A stretch of DNA of 62,035 nt, from NCBI GenBank assembly GCA_020622105.1, contig JAHRYP010000014.1:1-62035 (forward strand), given 5' to 3'. The DNA is from Methylotenera sp. Its GTDB lineage: Bacteria; Pseudomonadota; Gammaproteobacteria; Burkholderiales; Methylophilaceae. Each line of letters begins with the position of its first letter. Positions within the stretch are counted from its first letter, which is position 1. Under the pieces are notes generated by a model. That model was not told the DNA's origin, did not search any database, and worked only from the letters and a program-made list of their open reading frames with translations. The position numbers were made by a program, and so were the translations under genes. Below, one piece after another: positions 48,563-56,936 of this stretch.

Positions 48563-49594
48563 ATGATTAAAAGTGCACATGGGCCGGTCACTATCCATGA
48601 AAAATCAGCTTGGATTTTAGCTGCATTTACCATGTTTTTTGTGGTTAAGTTTAGTCTGCTACCAGCGCTTATTGCCGGCCTGCTGGTATTTCAATTAGTG
48701 CATATTATTACCCCTTATATTGCACGCCGTTTTCCTAGCAAGCGACCAAGTAATTATTCAAAAATCTGGGCGGTGGGGATTCTGGTGTTTGTTATCGTGA
48801 GCTTGCTTGCTTTAGCCGGAGCTAGCCTCGTTGCCTTTTTACGTTCCGATGCCGGGAGTATTACAGTGCTACTGGCAAAAATGGCGCAAATATTGGAGGA
48901 TTCACGCAAAATTCTACCGGGCTGGATATTGGAGCACTTGCCGGCGGATGCAATTGCATTCAAAGAGTTGGTAACTACATGGCTGCGTACACATGCAGAT
49001 CAGTTGCAGGTGGTAGGTAAAGAGGCTGGCCGCGTAACAGTACACATTGTTATAGGTATGATTATTGGCGGCATTATTGCACTGCGCGAGGCAGTCATGG
49101 TTGATCACTACAAGCCTTTCGCACGTGCGCTGGCGACGCGTGCTAATTTATTCAGTGATTCGTTTAGGCGCGTTGTTTTTGCACAAATACGTATTTCTGC
49201 TGTAAATACTTTTTTTACTGCAATGTATCTTGCTGTTGTACTGCCTATGGCCGGTATTCATTTGCCACTTATTAAAACCATGATTGCGATTACTTTTATC
49301 GTCGGCTTGATTCCGGTCGTTGGCAATTTAATTTCCAATGCGGTCATTGTTGTCGTGAGCCTAAGTCAGTCACTTGGTGTTGCGATCGGTTCCTTGCTGT
49401 ATCTGGTGATTATTCATAAATTTGAATATTTTCTAAATGCACGTATTGTCGGCACGCAGATACGCGCTAATGCATGGGAATTGCTGATTGCAATGATATG
49501 TATGGAAGCAGCGTTTGGCCTGGTGGGTGTAGTGGCTGCGCCAATCTACTATGCATATATTAAAGCTGAACTTCGTGCTCGTGATTTGATTTAG
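48563..49594 (+). CDS. AI-2E transporter family permease
   Basis: 343 residues with about seven predicted transmembrane segments (AFTMFFVVKFSLLPALIAGLL at the start, WAVGILVFVIVSLLALAGA). The C-terminal half IPVVGNLISNAVIVVVSL is typical of the AI-2E/PerM family (exporter of autoinducer-2 or other solutes). A conserved hydrophilic stretch (140-165) separates the two membrane halves. Function in this organism is unknown. Confidence 0.82.
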   Translation: MIKSAHGPVTIHEKSAWILAAFTMFFVVKFSLLPALIAGLLVFQLVHIITPYIARRFPSKRPSNYSKIWAVGILVFVIVSLLALAGASLVAFLRSDAGSITVLLAKMAQILEDSRKILPGWILEHLPADAIAFKELVTTWLRTHADQLQVVGKEAGRVTVHIVIGMIIGGIIALREAVMVDHYKPFARALATRANLFSDSFRRVVFAQIRISAVNTFFTAMYLAVVLPMAGIHLPLIKTMIAITFIVGLIPVVGNLISNAVIVVVSLSQSLGVAIGSLLYLVIIHKFEYFLNARIVGTQIRANAWELLIAMICMEAAFGLVGVVAAPIYYAYIKAELRARDLI

Positions 49595-49635
49595 GTGTAC
49601 ACGATTTGATGTAGTCAATTTTTTGAAAGCCTGAA

Positions 49636-50061
49636 ATGATCGCTGCTTTTGTTCTGAATGCTACCCTGGTTGCAATAGTTGTATTAATTCATTTTGAAGC
49701 ATTGAACAAGCTTTCATTGATAACGCCCAAGATTCCTATCCAACATCGATTGCGTGTACTCATTGGTGTTTCGGGTGCATTGATCGCACATGTGATTGAA
49801 ATTTTTGTATTTGCTTTCGGTTACTACTTTATGGTGAACCAAGCTGGATTCGGCACGCTGATTGGCCGTTTTGATAATAGCTTGATGGATTGCGCCTATT
49901 TTTCGTTTGTTAATTTCACGACACTAGGATTCGGCGATATTGTCGCCACTGGTGATATACGTTTCTTGGCCGGGTTGGAAGCGTTAACTGGTCTGGTACT
50001 GATTACATGGACAGCATCGTTTATGTTTATCGAGATGGAAAAGCAATGGAAAGACAGGTAG
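49636..50061 (+). CDS. Two-TM potassium-channel-like protein
   Basis: 141 residues. Three to four hydrophobic segments around a pore loop with selectivity filter TTLGFGD (about residues 95-101), as in small K+ channels (Ion_trans_2), although canonical filters are TVGYGD. No RCK or cyclic-nucleotide domain, so gating is not evident. Ends just before the convergent ppk2. Confidence 0.75.
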   Translation: MIAAFVLNATLVAIVVLIHFEALNKLSLITPKIPIQHRLRVLIGVSGALIAHVIEIFVFAFGYYFMVNQAGFGTLIGRFDNSLMDCAYFSFVNFTTLGFGDIVATGDIRFLAGLEALTGLVLITWTASFMFIEMEKQWKDR

Positions 50062-50114
50062 TCTCCCATCGCTTTTGTTAATTCCAGAATTGCATTTACT
50101 CTAGAAAATATCAT

Positions 50115-51140
50115 CTACAGCAATGCTTGATTGTGCTCGCCTTGCTCATAAACAATATGCGCGCGCCCAACCAGTAATGGGTCTAAGCTGCCAATCGCAG
50201 TAATGTCTTTGTTGGAATAGGGCAGTTTGTGCAATACGTAGCGCATGGCGTTCAAGCGCGCACGTTTTTTACAATCTGACTTGATGACGGTCCAAGGTGA
50301 ATCTGCGGTATCTGTGTGAAAAAACATAGCTTCTTTTGCTTTGGTGTAATCATCCCATTTATCCAGAGAGGCAAGGTCGATAGGACTTAATTTCCATTGC
50401 TTGAGTGGATGTAGCTCGCGTTCTTTAAATCTTCTGCGCTGTTCTTTCTTGCTTACCGAGAACCAGAATTTGATCAGATGAATGCCGCTGCGGCTCAGGT
50501 TGCGTTCAAACTCTGGCGCCTGACGCATAAATTCGATATATTCATCGTTATTGCAAAAGCCCATGACGCGTTCAACACCGGCACGGTTGTACCAGGAGCG
50601 GTCGAACATGACTATTTCACCGGCGGTCGGCAATTGAGACACATAGCGTTGGAAATACCATTGTCCGCGTTCTACTTCGCTTGGTTTTTCCAGAGCAACT
50701 ACACGTGCACCGCGAGGGTTTAGATGTTCCATAAACCGTTTGATCGTACCTCCCTTACCAGCCGCATCACGGCCTTCAAACAGAATGACAACACGCTGGC
50801 CGGTATCTTTTACCCAAGCCTGTAGTTTTAGTAGTTCAACCTGCAGGTGATATTTTTGTTGCTCGTAAGATTTTCTTGAAAGCAGATTTTTGTAAGGATA
50901 AGCACCTTCACGCCAGTCTTTAGCAAGTGCATTATCTGATTGCTCACGTGATTTTTGGGTGCTGGTATTTCTGATATTGCTGATTACTTTACCAAGCGCA
51001 ATAGCATCATCTGGCGAAGCGCCATCCATGATTGTTTTAAGCGCATCCGGCAAGTCCTTGATCCTTGCCGCTGGATATGCGATCAATAATATCTGTAACG
51101 GCAGTCGATTTTGATTCACGAGCTGCTGATACAGTTTCAT
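50115..51140 (-). CDS. ppk2: Polyphosphate kinase 2, main portion
   Basis: 341 residues in the open frame. PPK2 uses polyphosphate to phosphorylate nucleoside diphosphates (or the reverse). Walker A GRDAAGKGG and Walker B MFDRSWYNRAG are intact, and the lid EKPSEVERGQWYFQRY is present. The first 30 residues or so (MKLYQQLVNQNRLPL) do not look like the family; the true N-terminus appears to be the upstream frame at 51037-51291. ATG 51140 has no good ribosome site. If joined, the protein is about 390 residues. Confidence 0.85.
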   Translation of the reverse strand: MKLYQQLVNQNRLPLQILLIAYPAARIKDLPDALKTIMDGASPDDAIALGKVISNIRNTSTQKSREQSDNALAKDWREGAYPYKNLLSRKSYEQQKYHLQVELLKLQAWVKDTGQRVVILFEGRDAAGKGGTIKRFMEHLNPRGARVVALEKPSEVERGQWYFQRYVSQLPTAGEIVMFDRSWYNRAGVERVMGFCNNDEYIEFMRQAPEFERNLSRSGIHLIKFWFSVSKKEQRRRFKERELHPLKQWKLSPIDLASLDKWDDYTKAKEAMFFHTDTADSPWTVIKSDCKKRARLNAMRYVLHKLPYSNKDITAIGSLDPLLVGRAHIVYEQGEHNQALL

Positions 51141-51291
51141 TGACTACAAATGCCTCAACCCCCTGCACATTGTTCTCTGGAGCCACGTCACCTGATGCAG
51201 TCTGACGTATTTTGGTTGCCCTGTATGCGGATGCCGCTGGCGATTTGTAGCCGGGTTTTCCGGTATTTGACGCTCTTTGTTTTTCTGCCAT
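51037..51291 (-). pseudogene. ppk2: N-terminal segment of ppk2 in another frame
   Basis: 84 residues from ATG 51291, which has AAAGG at proper distance. A basic, disordered start (AEKQRASNTGKPGYKSPAAS) leads to DIIDRISSGKDQ, after which the frame ends. Removing one base in AAGGAC (near 51060) would continue SGKDQ-DLPDALK into the PPK2 frame. So it is probably the real start of ppk2, separated by a one-base insertion or an assembly error. Confidence 0.6.
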
Positions 51292-51389
51292 GATTAACCT
51301 TTAAAATTGACTTTACAGGATAATTCTTCGCCTTAAAAATTGAGATGTCAAATACCTTAATCAAGTAAAACCGACATAGTTACAGTATA

Positions 51390-52418
51390 TTAATTTTTGA
51401 GCTGATAAAATCTGCTTTCCAGTGTTTTACCGTTTTTAATGTTATCGAGTTTGTTGCCAATTGCATCACCTAATGCCACCAGTCTGTCGTCTGGGTGCGG
51501 GTGGGTTTTGAATAACAGGGTAACACTGCCGTCATTTTTATTGGTTTGGCCAATGGTCTGCAACACCTCTGTTAAACCATAAGGTTCGTAGCCGGCACGT
51601 GCTGCATAGCTTAAACCGAGCCGATCAGCTTCGTATTCTGCTGATTTATCCAGACTACGTGCACTGATCTCGGCACCGGTACCGATAGCCTTGCTTACCA
51701 GTTGATTGTCTTTTGCATATTTACTGCTTAAAAAGCCAGCGCCCATATTCAGCAATTGTTGCTTTTGCAAAACTTTGAGCTGATGTTTCTTTACAACATG
51801 ACCTATTTCATGACCCAATACGCCAGCCAGTTGTGCTTCGTTGGTCAGTTTGCGATACAGGCCTTTGGTCAGCATGATATAGCCACCTGGTGCGGCAAAA
51901 GCATTGATGTCTTCACTTTCGATGACGCCAAAGCGCCATGGTAGTTCAGGGCGCTCAGATTGAGAGGCAACCCAGCGACCAACGGAATTAACGTATTTTT
52001 GCAGTGCAGCGTCTTTGACCAATGGTGCGGCACCCAGTAAATTGCCGGCAATTTCACGCCCTAATGTTATTTCTTCTTCTGTACTGGGGTTTTTCCAGTT
52101 GAATTCCGGCTCGCTGGTTTTTGCTGTTGCTGAAGTTTCACTCGTTGTTGAGCCAGTCTCTGTTGTTTGGGTTTGCGCCGCATCTGTGGCTGGTGCTTCT
52201 TGGCTTTGACCAAACTCTTTTTCGGCGGCTTCTTTTAAAACGCCTTTGAGATCAAATGCAAAGCTTTGCATGCTTGATATACCTAACATACTTGCCAGCA
52301 GTGCTGACATCAGCAGGTTTTTACGTGTCGTGATTGTTGGGTGATTAAGCATGGAATTTTGATTTTGATTGGTATTTTTCATCAATGTATTCATCTGGGT
52401 ATTCATCAAAATTTTCAT
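51390..52418 (-). CDS. M48 family periplasmic metalloprotease
   Basis: 342 residues. ATG 52418 overlaps the SH3 gene's stop (ATGA) and has AAAGG upstream, supporting the long Met-rich start, though Met23 (MLNHPTI) would give a normal signal peptide (KNLLMSALLASMLG). Zinc motif HEIGH at 203-207, with downstream Glu in SAEYEADRLG. The catalytic domain runs from about 115 to 340; residues 70-105 are a low-complexity Thr/Ser/Gln linker. BepA/LoiP-type outer-membrane quality control is the likely class. Confidence 0.88.
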   Translation of the reverse strand: MKILMNTQMNTLMKNTNQNQNSMLNHPTITTRKNLLMSALLASMLGISSMQSFAFDLKGVLKEAAEKEFGQSQEAPATDAAQTQTTETGSTTSETSATAKTSEPEFNWKNPSTEEEITLGREIAGNLLGAAPLVKDAALQKYVNSVGRWVASQSERPELPWRFGVIESEDINAFAAPGGYIMLTKGLYRKLTNEAQLAGVLGHEIGHVVKKHQLKVLQKQQLLNMGAGFLSSKYAKDNQLVSKAIGTGAEISARSLDKSAEYEADRLGLSYAARAGYEPYGLTEVLQTIGQTNKNDGSVTLLFKTHPHPDDRLVALGDAIGNKLDNIKNGKTLESRFYQLKN

Positions 52419-52933
52419 TGTGCAGTACCTTTCGCAGCTTTTAAGTTGGCAAATGCAATCGGCTTGAGTTTGCCGGCACTGGCAAAATTTCGGCCATCAT
52501 TTGCACTTTGTGTGTAACTTTCCATGGTTTTTATTTCGGATTCATTAAATTTCGCAGCCTTGAGCTCTTGTTCGCTGAGGCCACGCACGCCGGTTGTGGA
52601 TACTACCTGGCCAGTGCCTGCACGACCACTCGCCGCAGCCAATATGCCGGCGGTTTGGTTGCCTGCCGTTGATGTGCCGCGTTTAACAGATAATAAACGC
52701 ACCCAGCCTGTGGTTTTTGTGGTTTTTACTTGCAGCCAAGCGCCTTGTTTTTTTAATATTTGCAGGTTATCTCCACGCTTGAAACTGCCGGCAGTTTTAG
52801 CATCTGCATATGGTTCCTTGCGCAGAGTATCGTTTTTTAATGCGGTGCCGGCTTCTGCAGCCAAGGCCGTTGACCCGTAAAGTGCCGGTAGCAGGCAAGC
52901 GCTAATCAATATTGCTTTGAAATTTAATTTCAT
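52415..52933 (-). CDS. SH3-domain periplasmic protein
   Basis: 172 residues. Signal peptide (about 1-25, ending STALAAEA), then a bacterial SH3 domain (about 32-84, LRKEPYADAKTAGSFKRGDN ... TTGWVRLLSV). The C-terminal half (NESEIKTMESYTQSANDGRNF) is unclassified but predicted helical. Such SH3 domains bind peptidoglycan or peptides. Starts at the last base of the CHASE2 stop and overlaps the M48 gene, so the three are one operon. Confidence 0.82.
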   Translation of the reverse strand: MKLNFKAILISACLLPALYGSTALAAEAGTALKNDTLRKEPYADAKTAGSFKRGDNLQILKKQGAWLQVKTTKTTGWVRLLSVKRGTSTAGNQTAGILAAASGRAGTGQVVSTTGVRGLSEQELKAAKFNESEIKTMESYTQSANDGRNFASAGKLKPIAFANLKAAKGTAQ

Positions 52934-54630
52934 TATTGTTCTCTCTCCAAAATATCTAATTTAATAATGGCTTGGGCAAACAGACCGCGCCACTGGCTTG
53001 CCATTGGTTTATCTGTGTTTAAAGCGCCTATATGTTCCGTATAACGCACCGTAACATCATCGGGCATACCAGAATTCTGTAATAAACGGCCCAATTGTGC
53101 GCCCAGTTGAGAGGCGTCTTGTTGCACCTTGGCTGCCTCATCTTTATCATCATGTGCATACGCCCAGCTCACGACTATCATATCGCTGAACAGGCCCCAG
53201 ATGCCGCTTTGCGTACCTTTTAAAAACTCGGCAGTAGCAGGTCGCTGCAATTGATGTTCGACTGCATGCCTTAATTTTTTGAGCATGCTATCTGTAAACG
53301 GAAACTGGCTTTCAATGATAATAGGCATGAGCAGTATGCTTGAACCTTTTTTTCCGGATTCAACATCACTGGCTAAAATACGCTGCATTGCACGGTCGTT
53401 GGCTAGTGCATATATTTTTGCCACACTGAAATACATGACCGCCCAGGTAATGGGCCCGGTAAAGTCCAGGTAAGTATTGGTCAGGTTAATTGCGGTGTAT
53501 GAGAGTGCCAGCAGTGTGATCTGACTGCTGCTGAAAACAGTAGTCAGTTTGTCGCGATCCATATTGCGGAAAAACGCTAGGGCAGTCAGCCAGATCAGTA
53601 TCAGGCTCATTAGCACATAGGGTATTTTGCCGCGCCACACTTTCAGGTCATCATTGTGCCTGACGTTATCAATAGCCGTTGCCAGAATCTCTACGCCGGG
53701 ATGTGCCTTTGCCATTGCCGTTGCCTTGAGATCAAATAAAGAGGGTGCAGTAGAGCCGATAATGACAATCTTGTTTTTGAACTCATCTGCCGGGCGCTTT
53801 TTAACTTTACTTGCCATGTCTGCATACACGTCACTGAATGACACATATTGATAAGTGAATGGCTTGCCGCGCCAGTTGATGAGAATACTCTGTGCTGGTG
53901 ATGACGGGATTACAGATGCAAAATTGCCTACGGCTAATGGTAGTGATGGCAGTATCCAGCCATTTTCATCATGCCAAAGTCGATACTCGCGCACGATGCC
54001 ATCTTTATCTGGGTAGATGTTGTGAGTCCCCAGGTGCTTGGTGTTCAGAGCCGCTTCAAAATGCGGTAATACAATTGCAATCGGCTGCTTTTCTTTTGTT
54101 GCTGTACCGTTTTCTGGTTGTACATATTTAATGCCCGGAATCATATCTGGCGTGATGGTACTTAAATGGTCACTTTCCTGTGCCAGACGCAGCATGGGGA
54201 AGAACGTATTTTCAGTAGCGGCAATGACCTCATTAAAATAAGCGTCGCTGTCCGGGTTGTACACATCTGCGTCGCTGAACAGTATGTCAAATACGACCGC
54301 TTTAGGTTGCTGTACTTCGATATTTTCCAGAAACTCACCCAATACCTGACGGGGCCATGGCCAGCGCCCGTATTCACCAGCCATTGCGCTAAGTGAGGCC
54401 TCGTTGATGTCAACAATGACAATGTCGGGGTCAGGTTTAGGCACTATAATGCGATTTTTGACCATGAGGTCAAAAGCCTTGTCTCGCATGTTTTCACCGA
54501 TATGCAGCACGCTGGCATCAACTAATACAAACACTGTCAGCAATGCGCTTAAGTAGAGATAGAAGTTGTTGTGCAGCTTGCGCGTGATGCTGGCAAGCCA
54601 TTGATTGATGAATAGGACTAATTTATTCAC
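52933..54630 (-). CDS. CHASE2 sensor protein with non-canonical C-terminus
   Basis: 565 residues. Residues about 23-43 are a transmembrane helix; about 45-320 an extracytoplasmic CHASE2 domain (DPDIVIVDINEASLSAMAGEYGRWPWPR, AVVFDILFSDAD, VIIGSTAPSLFDLKATAM). Three more helices cluster at about 335-410. The C-terminal 150 residues replace the usual class III adenylate cyclase. They lack its catalytic residues, but their fold-like pattern (GIWGLFSDMIVVSWAYAHDD) could be a degenerate cyclase; this is inference. The gene heads a CHASE2-SH3-M48 operon. Confidence 0.82.
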   Translation of the reverse strand: MNKLVLFINQWLASITRKLHNNFYLYLSALLTVFVLVDASVLHIGENMRDKAFDLMVKNRIIVPKPDPDIVIVDINEASLSAMAGEYGRWPWPRQVLGEFLENIEVQQPKAVVFDILFSDADVYNPDSDAYFNEVIAATENTFFPMLRLAQESDHLSTITPDMIPGIKYVQPENGTATKEKQPIAIVLPHFEAALNTKHLGTHNIYPDKDGIVREYRLWHDENGWILPSLPLAVGNFASVIPSSPAQSILINWRGKPFTYQYVSFSDVYADMASKVKKRPADEFKNKIVIIGSTAPSLFDLKATAMAKAHPGVEILATAIDNVRHNDDLKVWRGKIPYVLMSLILIWLTALAFFRNMDRDKLTTVFSSSQITLLALSYTAINLTNTYLDFTGPITWAVMYFSVAKIYALANDRAMQRILASDVESGKKGSSILLMPIIIESQFPFTDSMLKKLRHAVEHQLQRPATAEFLKGTQSGIWGLFSDMIVVSWAYAHDDKDEAAKVQQDASQLGAQLGRLLQNSGMPDDVTVRYTEHIGALNTDKPMASQWRGLFAQAIIKLDILEREQ

Positions 54631-54793
54631 GGTGTGCCTATGTATTTAGTTTGGTATACGCAAGTTTGGCATAAAGTGTAGCATTTTAGAAATAGTCTAA
54701 CAAAAAAAGGGATAAATTTCCGTAAATTAACAGTCGCGTGACGATGCCATGTGGCGCGCGCCAATGCCACGGCATAAGGTATAATCTGTAGCT

Positions 54794-56113
54794 ATGATAC
54801 AAACACTCATTTTAATTGTCGCAATTGCTATTCTTCTTCTGCTGCTATGGAAAGTCTGGCGTGATAACCAGCTGGATAACAACCTCGTGATTCTGCAGCA
54901 GCTGGAAGAAAAACACCGCGCCATGTTAATGGATTTTAACGATGGCTTGAACAAGCTCGGTGATCGATTGAGTAACGCGTCCAGTGAGATGAGCGAGCGT
55001 CTGCGCAGTAGTGTGGCAGCAGAATTACAGGCCACGCGCGATGCGATGCAATCTTTGCAATTGACACAGAGCAATAGTTTGTCGCAGACGCGTGAAGCTG
55101 TGCTGGAAAAGCTGCATACAACGTTGGCCGAGCAGGGTAAAGCCGAGCAGGAGCTGATTCAGAGCACCATGCGCAATGCGACTATTCAGTTAACTTCAAG
55201 CATTGAAGCTTTGACTAAATCAGTAGATGGTCGGCTCGAACAAATCGGCGGCAAAGTATCAGAGCGACTTGATGAAGGCTTCAAGAAAACCAACCAGACT
55301 TTTATGGATGTGATGGCGCGGCTTGCAACGATTGATGAAGCACAAAAGAAGATTGATGGCTTGACGACTAATGTAGTGAGTTTGCAGGAATTGCTCGGGG
55401 ATAAACGCTCACGCGGTGCCTTCGGTGAGGTGCAGCTGGAAGGGCTGGTACGCAATGTGTTGCCGGTGAATTCTTTTGCCATGCAGCATACGTTTGAAAA
55501 TGGCACACGTGCTGACTGCGCATTATTCTTACCGGAACCAACCGGTACCGTTGCCGTAGATAGTAAGTTCCCGCTGGAAAACTACCATCGTATGTTTGAT
55601 AAAAGGCTGACTGATGCTGAAAAGTTGTTAGCCGAGAAGCAGTTCAAGCTGGACGTTAAAAAACACGTAGATGACATTGCTAGCAAGTATATTATTTCAA
55701 ATGTAACGTCTGATGGTGCGGTGATGTTCATTCCGGCAGAGGCGGTGTTTGCAGAGCTGCATGCACACCATGCTGATGTGATTGAGTACGCGATGAATAA
55801 ACGCGTATGGGTGGTATCTCCCACAACCTTGATGGCTGTGTTGAATACTGCGCGTGCAGTGCTGAAAGATGTGGAAACACGTAAGCAGGTACATGTGATT
55901 AAAGAAGCGCTGGGTAAACTCAGTAAAGATTTTGGCCGCTTTGATGTGCGCATGAAGAAACTGGCCGATAATATTCGTCAGGCACATGAAAATGCGCAGG
56001 ATGTGCATATTTCCAGCCAGAAAATTACGCAGCGCTTTGCACAGATCGAGCGTGTAGAGTTGACTAATCAGCCAGCGGATGTGCTGGATATAATAGATGA
56101 TAAAGAAGATTAA
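54794..56113 (+). CDS. rmuC: DNA recombination protein RmuC
   Basis: 439 residues. N-terminal membrane anchor (about 2-18, IQTLILIVAIAILLLLLW), a long coiled coil (about 30-190), then the RmuC nuclease-like core (SRGAFGEVQLEGLVRNVLP, AVDSKFPLENYHRM). RmuC limits inversions at short repeats in E. coli. Preceded by a 160-base gap with its own promoter region, divergent from the CHASE2 operon. Confidence 0.92.
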   Translation: MIQTLILIVAIAILLLLLWKVWRDNQLDNNLVILQQLEEKHRAMLMDFNDGLNKLGDRLSNASSEMSERLRSSVAAELQATRDAMQSLQLTQSNSLSQTREAVLEKLHTTLAEQGKAEQELIQSTMRNATIQLTSSIEALTKSVDGRLEQIGGKVSERLDEGFKKTNQTFMDVMARLATIDEAQKKIDGLTTNVVSLQELLGDKRSRGAFGEVQLEGLVRNVLPVNSFAMQHTFENGTRADCALFLPEPTGTVAVDSKFPLENYHRMFDKRLTDAEKLLAEKQFKLDVKKHVDDIASKYIISNVTSDGAVMFIPAEAVFAELHAHHADVIEYAMNKRVWVVSPTTLMAVLNTARAVLKDVETRKQVHVIKEALGKLSKDFGRFDVRMKKLADNIRQAHENAQDVHISSQKITQRFAQIERVELTNQPADVLDIIDDKED

Positions 56114-56131
56114 ATAAATCTTAGTAACTAT

Positions 56132-56395
56132 ATGAAAATTAAATTATTTTACTTCGCAAGGCTTAAAGAAACGCTCAAGTATTCAACTGAGGATCTTGAG
56201 CTTGGCGATGCAGAAGGCCCGTGGACAGTGTTGAAGCTCAAAGCTTTGTTATCTAAGCGCGGCGATGTATGGGGACAAATGCTGATGGGTAAGCTGAAAG
56301 TGCGTGCTGCTATCAACCATGAACTGGTGCATGACAATGCAACCATTGCCAATGGTGACGAAGTGGCATTTTTTCCGCCCGTTACCGGTGGTTAA
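56132..56395 (+). CDS. moaD: Molybdopterin synthase sulfur carrier subunit
   Basis: 87 residues, ubiquitin-like, ending in the Gly-Gly (PPVTGG) that carries the thiocarboxylate for molybdopterin. KIKLFYFARLKETL at the N-terminus is typical. Pairs with moaE 17 bases downstream. No other moa genes are in view. Confidence 0.93.
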   Translation: MKIKLFYFARLKETLKYSTEDLELGDAEGPWTVLKLKALLSKRGDVWGQMLMGKLKVRAAINHELVHDNATIANGDEVAFFPPVTGG

Positions 56396-56412
56396 TTCAT
56401 ACCAGTATTGAT

Positions 56413-56874
56413 ATGACAGTTCGTGTACAAACAGAAGATTTTGATGCTGGCTTTGAAATTAACCAGCTGCGTAGTGCGCGTAAAGATGTTGGTGCAGTGG
56501 TCAGTTTTATCGGTCAGGTGCGTGATGTCAATGAAGGCGATGAGGTTTCTCAGCTAACGCTTGAGCATTATCCTGGCATGACTGAAAAGTCATTGGAAGC
56601 GATTATCACGCAGGCCAAAACGCGCTGGAATATTATGGATGTGCTCATTATTCACCGTGTAGGTACCTTGCAGCCTTGTGACCAGATTGTACTGGTCGCA
56701 GTAAGCGGCAGCCATCGCGGTGAAGCCTTTGCCGCCTGTGAATTTGTGATGGACTACTTGAAAACAGAGGCGCCATTCTGGAAGAAAGAAGCGACTTCAT
56801 CCGGAGAGCGCTGGGTAGAAGCCAAGTCATCCGATGACGATGCAAGAGAGCGCTGGAATAAAACGACGGAATAA
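56413..56874 (+). CDS. moaE: Molybdopterin synthase catalytic subunit
   Basis: 153 residues. MoaE catalyses insertion of dithiolene sulfur from MoaD into cyclic pyranopterin. Conserved VGAVVSFIGQVRDVN, LEHYPGMTEKSL, HRVGTLQPCDQIVLVAV and FWKKE with the active-site lysine region. Follows moaD closely. Confidence 0.94.
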   Translation: MTVRVQTEDFDAGFEINQLRSARKDVGAVVSFIGQVRDVNEGDEVSQLTLEHYPGMTEKSLEAIITQAKTRWNIMDVLIIHRVGTLQPCDQIVLVAVSGSHRGEAFAACEFVMDYLKTEAPFWKKEATSSGERWVEAKSSDDDARERWNKTTE

Positions 56875-56936
56875 ATCCCGTTGCAAAACAATTAACTTAC
56901 TCATCATGTGAACAGCATGATGTAAATACAATAAAT

